Of a DNA stretch of 64,000 bases, positions 1 to 11,941 are shown piece by piece. Under the pieces are notes generated by a model. It saw nothing but the letters and a program-made list of their open reading frames with translations. It was not told the DNA's origin and ran no database searches. Numbering within the stretch: the stretch's first letter is position 1; each line of letters opens with the position of its first letter. The stretch covers positions 62,001 to 126,000 of the forward strand of contig NZ_RHJI01000005.1 of the NCBI RefSeq assembly GCF_004211955.1. Reading direction: 5' to 3'. The position numbers were made by a program, and so were the translations under genes. This DNA comes from Escherichia sp. E1V33 (GTDB lineage: Bacteria; Pseudomonadota; Gammaproteobacteria; Enterobacterales; Enterobacteriaceae).

Positions 1-27
1 GGCGATGCGAATTTCCCCTCACCCTAA

Positions 28-50
28 CCCTCTCCCCAAAGGGGCGAGGG
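28..50. repeat. Palindromic element in the flgF-flgG gap
   Basis: The first 92 bases hold no gene; they lie downstream of flgF, where flgG would follow on the minus strand off the left edge. Positions 28-37 (CCCTCTCCCC) pair with 41-50 (GGGGCGAGGG) around an AAA loop, with one mismatch. There is no T run, so it looks like an intergenic palindromic repeat rather than a classical terminator. It might shape flgF/flgG mRNA ends. Confidence 0.5.
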
Positions 51-92
51 AATAGTCCGCGCGCTTTTATTGCAATGTCATCAATCGTTCAA

Positions 93-848
93 TTAACTCA
101 TCGACAGCAGTTGGTTGGCGCGGCCAGCGTTATCATCGACGCTGCTTATTACTTTCATCTGCATTTCAAAACGCCGCGCACTGGCAATCATGTCGCTCAT
201 TGCCGAAACAGCATTAACGTTGCTACCTTCCAGCACGCCCGACATCACCCGTAACGTCGGGTCAGCCTGTAACACCGGACCACGCGTGGCCTGACTTTCC
301 GCACTCAAACGGAAGATCCCGTCATCACCACGCTGCACTTCACTGCCCATGGCTTTCACCAGTTTCAACCGTCCCACTGGCGCAACGGTATTTGCCGGAT
401 CGCCCGGATTGAGCGCCGAAATGGTGCCATCGGCGGCGATAGTAATTTCCGCCCCTTCCGGCACGGCAATCGGCCCCGCCTCGCCAATCACCGGATACCC
501 CTGAATCGTCAGTTGTCCACCAGGATCAACCTGAATGCTGCCGTTACGCGTATACCCCTCGCTGCCGTCAGCGGTTTGCACGGCCAACCAGCCGTCCTGT
601 TGTAATGCAACATCCAGGGGACGCGAGGTGTAATCCATCTTGCCGGGCGTCATATCTGCACCAGGCGTAGATGCCGTCACGAGTGTGCGCGTGGGCAGAG
701 AAAGTCCTTCAACCGGCACCGCACGTAAGGCGTTTAATTGCGCGCGAAAACCAGGCGTGGAGGCATTCGCCAGATTGCTGGCGGTCACCGCTTGTTGATT
801 CAGCGTCTGACTGGCGGCGCCCATTGCGGTATAGATTGCGTGATCCAT
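93..848 (-). CDS. flgF: FlgF, flagellar proximal rod protein
   Basis: This 251-residue protein is a structural subunit of the proximal rod in the flagellar basal body and is exported by the flagellar type III apparatus. The N-terminal rod signature ASNLANASTPGF is at about residues 24-35. The C-terminal segment, NVNAVSAMSDMIASARRFEMQ in part, is the helix typical of axial proteins that packs against the N-terminal helix. The length equals the K-12 protein. It follows flgE by 19 bases in the flgBCDEF operon. Expression is expected from the class II flgB promoter. Confidence 0.97.
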   Translation of the reverse strand: MDHAIYTAMGAASQTLNQQAVTASNLANASTPGFRAQLNALRAVPVEGLSLPTRTLVTASTPGADMTPGKMDYTSRPLDVALQQDGWLAVQTADGSEGYTRNGSIQVDPGGQLTIQGYPVIGEAGPIAVPEGAEITIAADGTISALNPGDPANTVAPVGRLKLVKAMGSEVQRGDDGIFRLSAESQATRGPVLQADPTLRVMSGVLEGSNVNAVSAMSDMIASARRFEMQMKVISSVDDNAGRANQLLSMS

Positions 849-867
849 CGAGCTATCCCGTCAGCAA

Positions 868-2073
868 TTAGCGTAAGTTAACCAGCGTGTTGAGGATCTG
901 GTCCTGAGTTTTGATGGTCTGGGCGTTAGACTGATAGTTACGCTGGGCGACAATCATATTGACCAGTTCTTTGCTGAGATCGACGTTAGACGCTTCCAGG
1001 GCGCCGTTAGTCAGCGCGCCAAAATTGCCGGTCCCGGCGGTTCCCAATAGCGCTACACCAGAAGACTGAGTTGCAGACCAGACGTTGTCGCCCTCTGATG
1101 CCAGTCCTTCGTTGTTGGCAAAGTTAGCCAGCACAATCTGCCCCAGCAATTGGGTTTGTTCGTTCGAATAGTTCCCGACTACCGTGCCGTCATCGTTGAT
1201 TTGATAACTCACCAGATCGCCCGGTTTGTAACCATTCTGGGTGGTCGCCACAATATTGTTGGCGCCAGTGTTTTGCTGCATAGAATTAAGGAAGCTGAGG
1301 GAAAATGTTGCAGGATCCGCGCCATTAATCGCGCCAGTGGTAATATCCTTTGTTGGATCCGACGTCAGAACACCATTGGCATCAAATTCCAGTGTTGTCG
1401 CTATCGTTGCAATGCTGTTTGGAGCACTACTATCCTGGGTGTAGACATTCCAGGTATTATCCTGGGTCTTCACAAAGTAGACGCTCATGTCATGGGCATT
1501 ACCCTGACTGTCATACACCGTTACCGAACCTTTTTTGTTATAGCTATCGGCATCACTGACGCTGAATGGTGTCACGGTAGGAAGCGTATCACTGGAGTTA
1601 AGGTTAATCTGCATGGACGCCGTGGTCGTGGACTTCGCCGCCATCAAGGTATTTGGAATTGAAATACTGCCCGGATTCGCCCCTTGCTGGATGGTCGGAG
1701 GCGTACCGGTTGCCGGATACCCGGTCAACTGTAAACCTTGCATATTCACAAGGTTACGGTTTTCATCCAGTTTGAATTGCCCGTTACGGCTGTAAAACAC
1801 CGAACCGTTACTGTCTACCAGACGGAAAAAACCGTTCTGGCTGATAGCGACGTCCAGGCCACGGCCAGTATTTGTGGTCGTGCCATCGGTAAAATCTTGA
1901 GTGATGCCAGCAACTTTTACCCCCAGTCCCACTTTCGAACCAGCAAACATATCAGCAAAAGAGGCCGTGCCGGATTTAAAGCCATAGGTGGCAGAGTTGG
2001 CGATATTGTTGCCAATAACATCGAGATTGGTGGCGGCAGCGTTTAATCCGCTAACCGCTTGAGAAAAGGCCAT
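868..2073 (-). CDS. flgE: FlgE, flagellar hook protein
   Basis: FlgE is the 401-residue hook subunit that polymerises into the flexible joint between rod and filament. Conserved axial ends are visible: AATNLDVIGNNIANSATYGF near residues 11-30, and a C-terminal segment around VDLSKELVNMIVAQRNYQSN. The serine/threonine-rich middle is the surface-exposed D1/D2 region that varies between strains. The gene sits 24 bases downstream of flgD, and export depends on the FlgD cap. The length is within one residue of K-12 FlgE. Confidence 0.97.
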   Translation of the reverse strand: MAFSQAVSGLNAAATNLDVIGNNIANSATYGFKSGTASFADMFAGSKVGLGVKVAGITQDFTDGTTTNTGRGLDVAISQNGFFRLVDSNGSVFYSRNGQFKLDENRNLVNMQGLQLTGYPATGTPPTIQQGANPGSISIPNTLMAAKSTTTASMQINLNSSDTLPTVTPFSVSDADSYNKKGSVTVYDSQGNAHDMSVYFVKTQDNTWNVYTQDSSAPNSIATIATTLEFDANGVLTSDPTKDITTGAINGADPATFSLSFLNSMQQNTGANNIVATTQNGYKPGDLVSYQINDDGTVVGNYSNEQTQLLGQIVLANFANNEGLASEGDNVWSATQSSGVALLGTAGTGNFGALTNGALEASNVDLSKELVNMIVAQRNYQSNAQTIKTQDQILNTLVNLR

Positions 2074-2097
2074 GACTGACTCCTGAAATGTGAAGGC

Positions 2098-2793
2098 TTA
2101 AATTATTTGCCGTACTTCGTCGAGGGTGGTGGTGCCGTAAGTGCCGAGATCCAGCGTGTTACCGTTATTGCCGCGAATCACGCCCTGTACCAGCGCAAAC
2201 TGCAATGGCTGGGCAACCAACTGTGTACCGCCGTTGCTGGCACTAATTGCCACGTTATAAGAACCGTTCGGCGCGGTCGTACCATCAGTCAACGTGCCGT
2301 CCCAGGTGAAACTGTGGACTCCGGCGCTGAGTTCACCAATATCAATGGTGCGCACAACCGCGCCATTTTTATCGGTTATGGTTGCGGTCACTTTGTCTGC
2401 AGCTTGTTGCAGCTCAACACCAAACGGCGTGGTGGTGGTCACCGCCCCTTCTTCACTGCCAGTACCGGCAAGAATGGTGGTGCCGGGGATCATCACGCCG
2501 TGACCAATCAGGTTGCTGGCCTGTAGCGACTGGCTGTTATCAATCTGCCCGGAAATCGAACCGAGTGTGGTGTTGAGCTTTTCAATCCCGCTGACCGTGC
2601 TGATTTGCGCCAGTTGTGACGTCAGCTCATTGTTTTCCATTGGATTGGTCGGATCCTGGTTTTTCAGTTGCGCCACCAGCAAAGTCAGAAAGCTGCTCTG
2701 TAAATCTGCGGCGTTACTGCCCGTAATCGAACTACTGCTGGTGGTGCTGACGCCGGTATTTGTCGGATCGGTGGTGGTTACCGCAATGGACAT
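2098..2793 (-). CDS. flgD: FlgD, hook-capping/scaffold protein
   Basis: The 231-residue FlgD forms the temporary cap under which FlgE subunits assemble. The family signature QLKNQDPTNPMENNELTSQL lies at about residues 42-61. The C-terminal half contains the Ig-like/tudor segment with the FTWDGTLTDGTTAPNGSY motif. A low-complexity Thr/Ser-rich N-terminus (residues 5-30) is normal for the family. It is the third gene of the flgB operon, 11 bases after flgC. Confidence 0.97.
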   Translation of the reverse strand: MSIAVTTTDPTNTGVSTTSSSSITGSNAADLQSSFLTLLVAQLKNQDPTNPMENNELTSQLAQISTVSGIEKLNTTLGSISGQIDNSQSLQASNLIGHGVMIPGTTILAGTGSEEGAVTTTTPFGVELQQAADKVTATITDKNGAVVRTIDIGELSAGVHSFTWDGTLTDGTTAPNGSYNVAISASNGGTQLVAQPLQFALVQGVIRGNNGNTLDLGTYGTTTLDEVRQII

Positions 2794-2804
2794 GGCTTTC
2801 TCCT

Positions 2805-3209
2805 TTATTGACCGAGCGTGAGGGTTTTCAGCATCATGCTTTTCACCGTATTGAGTACTTCAACATTGGCCTGATAGCTGCGCGACGCCGACATGGTGTT
2901 AACCATCTCGCCTACCACATCGACGTTCGGCATTTTCACGTATCCCTTCGCGTCGGCCAGCGGATTACCCGGTTCATAGACCAGTTTGTCCGGGGCCTGA
3001 CTTTCAATCACGTCAGCCACTTTGACTCCGCCCGTCGCAGCCCCTGGCGCGGCGTTCACCTGGAACACCACCTGTTTTGCCCGATACGGCTGACCATCTG
3101 GCCCCGTCACGCTATCGGCGTTGGCCAGGTTGCTGGCGGCCACGTTCAGACGCTGAGACTGAGCGGTTAACGCCGAACCGGCGATATCAAAAATATTCAG
3201 CAGTGCCAT
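2805..3209 (-). CDS. flgC: FlgC, flagellar proximal rod protein
   Basis: FlgC is a 134-residue proximal rod component. The rod signature [12 protein letters not shown] is near residues 22-33. The C-terminal axial helix contains [20 protein letters not shown]. It starts 3 bases after the flgB stop, which points to translational coupling. The length matches the K-12 protein. Confidence 0.97.
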
Positions 3210-3212
3210 CCG

Positions 3213-3629
3213 TTAATTTCCGCTTTGTAATACGTTCATCATGCCTTTGATTTGCCCGCTCAACGCGCTAAGGCTCATCTGGTATTGCAGGCTGTTATCG
3301 GCAAACTGGGTGCGTTCGCGATCCATATCCACGGTATTGCCGTCCAGTGAAGGCTGGTCAGGAATACGGTATTGCAATTCGGTGGCTGGAGGTGATAATG
3401 CCTGTGCTGGAATATGCTGCGACGAGGTCAGCGTCAGCGCGACCACGCTGGTTTCATCCCTCCCGCGCTGCATCACTTTTTTAAGTTCACTGGCAAAATC
3501 CATATCGCGCGCCTGATAACCAGGGGTATCGGCATTGGCGATATTTGCCGCCAGCACTTCCTGACGCTGGGCGCGCAGATTGAGCGCCTCTTGTTGAAAA
3601 CGTAAGGCGGCGTCGAGCTTATCGAGCAT
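3213..3629 (-). CDS. flgB: FlgB, flagellar proximal rod protein
   Basis: FlgB (138 residues) is the first gene of the flgBCDEF... operon and forms part of the proximal rod next to the MS ring/FliE. The motif [19 protein letters not shown] near residues 28-46 is the diagnostic flagellar rod signature. An SD-like GGAGGAGAT precedes the ATG on the minus strand. Transcription starts in the 155-base gap shared with the divergent flgA gene, which holds an FlhDC-like box. Confidence 0.97.
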   Translation of the reverse strand: MLDKLDAALRFQQEALNLRAQRQEVLAANIANADTPGYQARDMDFASELKKVMQRGRDETSVVALTLTSSQHIPAQALSPPATELQYRIPDQPSLDGNTVDMDRERTQFADNSLQYQMSLSALSGQIKGMMNVLQSGN

Positions 3630-3687
3630 ATCTCCTCCGCAGGTATCAAAATTCTGCCGTCAGCTTAAAGGCTTTACGCGCGCGTTA

Positions 3688-3728
3688 TCGGCGGAATAAA
3701 AGCAAAATGGGTTGCTATTTATGCCGTT
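3688..3728. promoter_or_regulatory. FlhD4C2 box between flgB and flgA
   Basis: In the divergent flgB/flgA gap, the right arm TGCTATTTATGCCGTT (3713-3728) matches the FlhDC half site CGCTATTTCTGCCATT at most positions. The left arm TCGGCGGAATAAAAGC (3688-3703) is a weaker inverted copy. The 9-base gap is slightly shorter than the usual 10-12. It is expected to activate the class II flgAMN and flgB promoters. The assignment rests on motif resemblance and known flagellar regulation. Confidence 0.6.
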
Positions 3729-3784
3729 GATGGTCATTGCGTACGGGTACAATTCAGGCTGTAAAAATGGCTGGGGGGGCAAAA

Positions 3785-4444
3785 ATGCTGACAATAATGC
3801 GCTGTGTGGCGATCGTCACGATGTTGTTTAGTCCATTTAGTGCGGCTGGCGATTTCCCCTCACAGTTGCAAACCTTTTTCGTTGCGCAACTGGCAGGGCT
3901 AAGTGATGAGGTCCTCGTCTCTATTCGTACCGCACCCAATTTATTGCCGCCGTGCGAACAGCCGCTGCTTTCCATGACTAATAACGCCCGACTGTGGGGC
4001 AATGTTAATGTGCTGGCACGCTGCGGCAACGATAAGCATTACGTGCAAGTGAATGTACAGGCGACAGGGAATTATGTTGTTGCAGCAACGCCTGTTGTGC
4101 GTGGGGGAAAGCTTGACGCTGGCAGTGTAAAACTTAAACGCGGCAGACTGGATACACTACCGCCGCGTACCGTTCTGGATGTTAATCAACTGGTTGATGC
4201 GGTTAGCCTGCGCGATTTGGTCCCCGAACAACCTATACAGTTAACAATGCTGCGTCAGGCCTGGCGGGTAAAAGCAGGACAACGCGTTAACGTGATTGCC
4301 AGTGGCGATGGGTTCAGTGCAAATGCTGAAGGTCTGACGCTGAATAACGCTTCCGTCGCGCAAAAGGTCCGCGTGAGAATGACATCGGGTCAGGTAGTCA
4401 GTGGCGTAGTGGATGCCGATGGGAATATTCTTATAAACCTGTAA
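3785..4444 (+). CDS. flgA: FlgA, periplasmic P-ring assembly chaperone
   Basis: The 219-residue FlgA is a periplasmic chaperone for P-ring (FlgI) assembly. The chosen start is the ATG at 3785 (MLTIMRC...), preceded by a GGGGGG stretch. It gives the K-12 length and a clean signal peptide of about 20 residues (hydrophobic VAIVTMLFSPFSAA). An ATG 16 codons upstream at 3737 is in frame but unlikely. The C-terminal half, from about residue 95 (VVRGGKLDAGSVKLKRGRLD), is the SAF domain. The N-terminal third differs from remembered K-12 FlgA at many positions, so this is one of the more diverged proteins here. Confidence 0.95.
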   Translation: MLTIMRCVAIVTMLFSPFSAAGDFPSQLQTFFVAQLAGLSDEVLVSIRTAPNLLPPCEQPLLSMTNNARLWGNVNVLARCGNDKHYVQVNVQATGNYVVAATPVVRGGKLDAGSVKLKRGRLDTLPPRTVLDVNQLVDAVSLRDLVPEQPIQLTMLRQAWRVKAGQRVNVIASGDGFSANAEGLTLNNASVAQKVRVRMTSGQVVSGVVDADGNILINL

Positions 4445-4449
4445 GCTAT

Positions 4450-4476
4450 TAAAGATTGCCCGTCCATTGCCGATAA
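4450..4476 (+). promoter_or_regulatory. Sigma-28 (FliA) class III promoter of flgM
   Basis: TAAA at 4450-4453, a 15-base spacer and GCCGATAA at 4469-4476 match the FliA consensus TAAA-N15-GCCGATAA exactly. It lies just after the flgA stop and 44 bases before flgM. It would give flgM-flgN late transcription in addition to read-through from flgA, the classic dual control of the anti-sigma factor. Confidence 0.9.
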
Positions 4477-4519
4477 ATAAGCAACAAATGATAAAAGCGC
4501 CCTCAATGAGGAATAAACC

Positions 4520-4813
4520 ATGAGTATTGACCGCACTTCCCCCCTGAAGCCTGTAAGCACCGTTCAGCCACGCGAAAGCAGTGACGCTCCGGTAGCCAAT
4601 ACCCGCGCAGCAAAAATGACGTCTACCGCCAGTACTAGCGTCAAGTTAAGCGATGCGCAGGCAACACTGATGCAACCGGGCAGCAGTGATATCAATCTTG
4701 AACGCGTTGAAGCATTAAAATTGGCGATTCGTAATGGTGAACTAAAAATGGATGTCGGCAAAATTGCCGATGCGCTGATCAACGAAGTGCAACAAGATTT
4801 AATGAGTAAATAA
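4520..4813 (+). CDS. flgM: FlgM, anti-sigma-28 factor
   Basis: FlgM (97 residues) binds and inhibits FliA until the hook is complete, then is secreted through the flagellar export channel. The low-complexity Ser/Thr/Pro N-terminal half (disordered, export signal) and the C-terminal helical FliA-binding region ([20 protein letters not shown], residues 58-77) are both recognisable. An SD-like GAGGAA precedes the ATG. It is followed 4 bases later by flgN. Confidence 0.96.
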   Translation: MSIDRTSPLKPVSTVQPRESSDAPVANTRAAKMTSTASTSVKLSDAQATLMQPGSSDINLERVEALKLAIRNGELKMDVGKIADALINEVQQDLMSK

Positions 4814-4817
4814 TCAG

Positions 4818-5234
4818 ATGCCGCGTCTTGCTGAGATTCTCAACCAGATGTCTGTGGTGCTTAACGATCTCAATTTAGTGATGGTCGAGGAGCAGCAACA
4901 TCTCTCTATGGGACAGTTCACCGGTAGCCAGTTGCAACATATTACAGAACAAAAAAGCTCAATGCTGGCGACTCTGGATTACCTGGAACAGCTGCGTCGA
5001 CAGGCACCGGATACAGAAATAAGTGAAGATATTGCGCAATGCTGGCAGGAAATCACCGAGAAAACGCAGCAACTGCGCCAGTTAAATCAGCATAACGGCT
5101 GGCTACTGGAAGGGCAGATTGAGCGCAATCAACAGGCGCTGGAAATGCTGAAACCGCATCAGGAGCCGACACTGTACGGGGCGAACGGTCAGACCTCAAC
5201 ACCCTGGCGCGGTGGTAAAAAGATTTCTATTTGA
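4818..5234 (+). CDS. flgN: FlgN, export chaperone for FlgK and FlgL
   Basis: The 138-residue FlgN is a helical cytosolic chaperone that delivers hook-filament junction proteins FlgK/FlgL to the export gate. It is rich in Gln/Glu/Leu heptads over residues 5-110 (coiled-coil character) and ends with a short polar tail. It follows flgM by 4 bases, so the two are co-transcribed. The length equals K-12 FlgN. Confidence 0.95.
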   Translation: MPRLAEILNQMSVVLNDLNLVMVEEQQHLSMGQFTGSQLQHITEQKSSMLATLDYLEQLRRQAPDTEISEDIAQCWQEITEKTQQLRQLNQHNGWLLEGQIERNQQALEMLKPHQEPTLYGANGQTSTPWRGGKKISI

Positions 5235-5243
5235 AGATTTTCT

Positions 5244-5264
5244 CCGGCCTGCGATGCAGGCCGG
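5244..5264. terminator. Hairpin between convergent flgN and murJ
   Basis: A perfect 9-bp stem (CCGGCCTGC / GCAGGCCGG) with a GAT loop sits between the flgN stop at 5234 and the murJ stop at 5274. There is no long T tract on either side, so intrinsic termination would be weak. Its position between converging genes suggests a bidirectional transcript end. Confidence 0.5.
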
Positions 5265-5273
5265 AATTCAATG

Positions 5274-6896
<1,623 letters not shown>

Positions 6897-6918
6897 CTAC
6901 CGCCAGATGTTACAGGGT

Positions 6919-7842
6919 TTATTCACTCATCGCATCGCGCCAGAGCTTATCAACGATGCGCTGTGCCAGCACCGCCTGTTCACCAGCGGTTTGCGGAACT
7001 GTCTGATTTTGCACGCATTCAATGAAATGGCGCGCACAACCGACAAATCCACGCTGCTCGAGGGTACTTTGCCAGCCAGGAATCGGTTTATGCACCACGC
7101 CCTGCCCGCGCTCCTCACGCCATTCACGCATATCGGTGATGTCGATTAATGCCCCTTCAGTCACTGCCTGCAACGCTTCACGCTGACTTCCGGCACGGCG
7201 ATGCATACAGGTGGTGATTTGTAACGGACCGACAGAAAAATGGTGCTCGGCAAACAGCATTTCGCCTGACTCATTGGTCAGCAACGTACCGCTTTCGAGA
7301 GTTGCATTGCCGCCAGACAACCATAGCGCGGTATCAACCACATGCAAATAATCATCCAGCAAGGTGAAATAAAGATCGTGTGGTCCGACGCTATTGGTAC
7401 GATGTTTATCCATTCTTAGCGAGGACGCGCTGGCAAGCTGTGTTTTTAACTCACAATACAGCGGCGCGAAACGGCGGTTAAAGCCGACCATCAGTGTCAG
7501 TTTTTTGCGCGCTGCGAGTTCAACCAGTCGCTCGGCATCGCGCAGATTTTCCGCCAGTGGTTTATCGACACAGACATGTACACCTGCATTTAATAACGCA
7601 CTGACCACATCAAAATGACTGGCGGTGCTGGAGTGGACAAATACCGCATCGCAACTGGCGGCAAGGTTAGATAACGAATCGGCGTAAGGAATGCGCCAGC
7701 TTTCACAAATTGAGATGGCTTTCTCACGCGTTGGCGACCACGCCCCCTGAAGCGTCCAGTCAGACGCCGCTGCCAGCACCGGCAGCCACGCTTTTTGCGC
7801 GATGCCACCCAACCCCACTACGCCGATACGTAATTTTTTCAC
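6919..7842 (-). CDS. mviM: MviM, Gfo/Idh/MocA-family putative oxidoreductase
   Basis: This 307-residue NAD(P)-binding protein has an N-terminal Rossmann fold (KKLRIGVVGLGGIAQKAW, residues 2-19) and the family's DKPLAEN motif near residue 93. Substrate and reaction are unknown. The start is a GTG at 7842, one base after the yceH stop, which gives the K-12 length and implies translational coupling. An ATG 11 codons upstream lies inside yceH. It was named for linkage to virulence factor mviN (murJ); no role in peptidoglycan synthesis is established. Confidence 0.93.
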   Translation of the reverse strand: MKKLRIGVVGLGGIAQKAWLPVLAAASDWTLQGAWSPTREKAISICESWRIPYADSLSNLAASCDAVFVHSSTASHFDVVSALLNAGVHVCVDKPLAENLRDAERLVELAARKKLTLMVGFNRRFAPLYCELKTQLASASSLRMDKHRTNSVGPHDLYFTLLDDYLHVVDTALWLSGGNATLESGTLLTNESGEMLFAEHHFSVGPLQITTCMHRRAGSQREALQAVTEGALIDITDMREWREERGQGVVHKPIPGWQSTLEQRGFVGCARHFIECVQNQTVPQTAGEQAVLAQRIVDKLWRDAMSE

Positions 7843-7843
7843 G

Positions 7844-9086
<1,243 letters not shown>

Positions 9087-9321
9087 TCTATACCTACTCC
9101 TTCCCGTAACGTCTTTAATACGCTGTAAGTATTACTATACCTGCGCAACCAAAGCCTGTGAAAAGTCCAAAATGCCATTTTCTGCATTATTCACATATTT
9201 GATAAAAACTCTCTATCAAAGCGACGTTTTGATAAAAAAATATTGTCCCCGATATGATGGGAAAAATCTTAGCGACAATGCAGAATAGAAAGTGCTCATC
9301 TTTTATTTCCCGGGAGGGGAA

Positions 9322-10530
9322 ATGTCGCGCGTGTCGCAGGCGAGGAACCTGGGTAAATATTTCCTTCTCGTCGATAATATGCTGGTCGTGCTGGGGTTCT
9401 TTGTTGTCTTCCCGCTGATCTCAATCCGCTTCGTTGATCAAATGGGCTGGGCTGCCGTAATGGTTGGTATTGCCCTCGGTCTGCGTCAGTTCATTCAGCA
9501 AGGTTTAGGCATTTTCGGCGGTGCTATTGCCGACCGTTTTGGCGCTAAACCGATGATCGTTACCGGTATGCTGATGCGCGCCGCCGGATTCGCCACCATG
9601 GGCATCGCCCATGAACCCTGGATGCTGTGGTTTTCTTGTTTGCTCTCGGGCCTCGGCGGTACGTTATTTGATCCGCCGCGTTCGGCGCTGGTGGTGAAAT
9701 TAATTCGTCCGGAACAACGGGGCCGTTTTTTCTCCCTGTTGATGATGCAGGACAGCGCTGGTGCGGTCATTGGCGCGCTGTTGGGGAGTTGGTTATTGCA
9801 GTACGATTTTCGCCTGGTCTGCGCCACGGGGGCAATTCTGTTTGTATTGTGTGCAGCATTTAACGCCTGGTTATTACCCGCGTGGAAACTCTCTACCGTT
9901 CGCACGCCAGTCCGCGAAGGCATGGCCCGCGTGATGCGCGATAAACGTTTTGTCACCTATGTCCTGACACTCGCGGGCTACTACATGCTGGCTGTACAGG
10001 TGATGCTGATGCTGCCGATTATGGTCAACGACGTTGCCGAAGCGCCCTCCGCCGTTAAATGGATGTATGCCATTGAAGCGTGTTTGTCGTTAACGTTGCT
10101 CTACCCTATCGCCCGCTGGAGTGAAAAGCGTTTTCGTCTGGAACACCGGTTGATGGCGGGGCTACTGGTGATGTCATTAAGCATGATACCCGTGGGCATG
10201 GTCAGTGGCCTGCAACAACTTTTCACCCTGATTTGTCTGTTTTATATTGGCTCGATCATTGCCGAACCTGCGCGTGAAACTCTTAGCGCCTCGTTGGCGG
10301 ATGCACGAGCGCGCGGCAGTTATATGGGGTTTAGTCGGCTGGGCCTGGCGATAGGCGGCGCTATTGGCTATATCGGCGGCGGCTGGCTGTTTGACCTGGG
10401 TAAATCCACGCAACAACCGGAATTGCCGTGGATGATGTTGGGGGTTATTGGCATCATCACCTTCCTTGCGTTGGGCTGGCAATTTAGCCATAAACGTGCC
10501 GCGCGTCGGTTGCTGGAACGCGACGCCTGA
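9322..10530 (+). CDS. mdtH: MdtH, MFS multidrug efflux transporter
   Basis: MdtH (402 residues) is a 12-helix major facilitator in the inner membrane; in E. coli its overproduction raises fluoroquinolone resistance. The MFS loop 2-3 signature [19 protein letters not shown] lies near residues 61-79. The start at 9322 (MSRVSQARN) follows a strong GGGAGGGG SD, whereas the in-frame ATG at 9292 has no SD. It is divergent from rimJ across a 235-base gap. Confidence 0.95.
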   Translation: MSRVSQARNLGKYFLLVDNMLVVLGFFVVFPLISIRFVDQMGWAAVMVGIALGLRQFIQQGLGIFGGAIADRFGAKPMIVTGMLMRAAGFATMGIAHEPWMLWFSCLLSGLGGTLFDPPRSALVVKLIRPEQRGRFFSLLMMQDSAGAVIGALLGSWLLQYDFRLVCATGAILFVLCAAFNAWLLPAWKLSTVRTPVREGMARVMRDKRFVTYVLTLAGYYMLAVQVMLMLPIMVNDVAEAPSAVKWMYAIEACLSLTLLYPIARWSEKRFRLEHRLMAGLLVMSLSMIPVGMVSGLQQLFTLICLFYIGSIIAEPARETLSASLADARARGSYMGFSRLGLAIGGAIGYIGGGWLFDLGKSTQQPELPWMMLGVIGIITFLALGWQFSHKRAARRLLERDA

Positions 10531-10545
10531 TTTGATACTCCCCCC

Positions 10546-10592
10546 TGACTCCTCCATACTGAAAGTGCACTGACAGCCAAATGGAGGAGTCA
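10546..10592 (+). promoter_or_regulatory. Perfect inverted repeat covering the grxB ribosome-binding site
   Basis: TGACTCCTCCAT (10546-10557) is the exact reverse complement of ATGGAGGAGTCA (10581-10592), separated by 23 bases. The right arm contains the SD GGAGGAG and ends one base before the grxB GTG start. An mRNA that begins upstream of 10546, for example read-through from mdtH, could fold to hide the SD. There is no T run, so it is not an intrinsic terminator. Confidence 0.6.
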
Positions 10593-10593
10593 C

Positions 10594-11241
10594 GTGAAGC
10601 TATATATCTACGATCATTGCCCTTACTGCCTCAAATCCCGCATGATTTTCGGCCTGAAAAATATCCCCGTCGAATTACATGTTCTGCTCAACGACGATGC
10701 GGAAACACCCACCCGGATGGTCGGTCAAAAACAGGTTCCTATTCTGCAAAAAGATGACAGCCGCTATATGCCAGAAAGCATGGACATTGTTCACTATGTT
10801 GATAAGCTCGACGGCAAACCGTTACTGACGGGTAAACGCTCCCCCGCCATTGAAGAGTGGCTGCGCAAGGTCAACGGCTACGCCAATAAACTGCTGTTGC
10901 CGCGTTTTGCCAAATCGGCTTTTGATGAGTTTTCTACTCCCGCCGCACGCAAATACTTCATCGACAAGAAAGAGGCCAGCACGGGTAATTTTGCCGAGCT
11001 TCTCTCTCATTCTGATGGGTTAATTAAAAATATCAGCGATGATTTACGTGCACTGGATAAACTCATCGTCAAGCCAAACGCTGTGAATGGCGAGCTTTCG
11101 GAAGATGACATTCAACTTTTTCCTCTGCTGCGTAACCTGACGCTGGTTGCCGGAATTAACTGGCCAAGCCGCGTCGCTGATTACCGCGATAACATGGCCA
11201 AACAGACGCAAATCAATTTGCTATCATCAATGGCGATTTAA
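10594..11241 (+). CDS. grxB: GrxB, glutaredoxin 2
   Basis: GrxB is an atypical 215-residue glutaredoxin with a GST-like two-domain fold. It reduces protein and low-molecular-weight disulfides with glutathione. The redox-active CPYC motif is at residues 9-12 in an N-terminal thioredoxin fold, followed by an all-helical C-terminal domain. Translation starts at a GTG directly after a strong SD that lies within an inverted repeat. The length equals K-12 GrxB. Confidence 0.96.
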   Translation: MKLYIYDHCPYCLKSRMIFGLKNIPVELHVLLNDDAETPTRMVGQKQVPILQKDDSRYMPESMDIVHYVDKLDGKPLLTGKRSPAIEEWLRKVNGYANKLLLPRFAKSAFDEFSTPAARKYFIDKKEASTGNFAELLSHSDGLIKNISDDLRALDKLIVKPNAVNGELSEDDIQLFPLLRNLTLVAGINWPSRVADYRDNMAKQTQINLLSSMAI

Positions 11242-11374
11242 TCCTGACCTGCCGTGGCAGCCTGTATTCGCGGGTTGCCGCTGTTTTCAGTTTTTTCTGC
11301 TGGCGAGTTTATCGCTGGTGACACATGCTGCGTTGTGTCAGGATATTGACGCAGAATTCATGTCGAGGACTACC

Positions 11375-11935
11375 ATGAACAAGTTTTTATTTGCCGCTGC
11401 ATTGATCGTCAGTGGCCTGCTCGTTGGCTGTAATCAACTCACCCAATACACCATCACCGAACAAGAAATTAACCAGTCGCTTGCGAAACATAATAATTTC
11501 TCAAAAGATATCGGTTTACCCGGAGTGGCTGACGCCCATATTGTTCTGACAAACCTGACCAGCCAAATTGGTCGCGAAGAGCCGAATAAGGTTACCCTAA
11601 CCGGTGACGCCAATCTGGACATGAACTCCCTGTTCGGTAGCCAGAAAGCGACCATGAAACTGAAGCTGAAAGCGCTGCCAGTGTTTGATAAAGAGAAAGG
11701 CGCTATCTTCCTGAAAGAGATGGAAGTGGTCGATGCGACGGTACAACCGGAAAAAATGCAAACGGTGATGCAAACGTTGCTTCCTTATTTGAACCAGGCA
11801 TTACGCAATTACTTTAACCAGCAACCTGCTTACGTCCTGCGCGAAGATGGCAGCAAAGGCGAAGCAATGGCGAAGAAACTGGCGAAAGGCATTGAAGTGA
11901 AACCGGGTGAAATAGTCATTCCGTTCACTGATTAA
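11375..11935 (+). CDS. yceB: YceB, DUF1439 lipoprotein
   Basis: This 186-residue lipoprotein starts at the ATG at 11375; the open frame extends 76 codons further upstream without similarity. The signal peptide ends in the lipobox L16-V17-G18-C19, with Asn at +2, which predicts outer-membrane sorting. The rest is a compact DUF1439 domain that resembles lipid-binding tubular folds. Its function is unknown. A strong terminator follows. Confidence 0.92.
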   Translation: MNKFLFAAALIVSGLLVGCNQLTQYTITEQEINQSLAKHNNFSKDIGLPGVADAHIVLTNLTSQIGREEPNKVTLTGDANLDMNSLFGSQKATMKLKLKALPVFDKEKGAIFLKEMEVVDATVQPEKMQTVMQTLLPYLNQALRNYFNQQPAYVLREDGSKGEAMAKKLAKGIEVKPGEIVIPFTD

Positions 11936-11941
11936 TCACGT

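Noticed and set aside
1150..1662. Plus-strand open frame of 170 codons opposite flgE
   Set aside because: It lies entirely antisense to the well-supported flgE, has no SD and no family-like sequence; it is a shadow frame.
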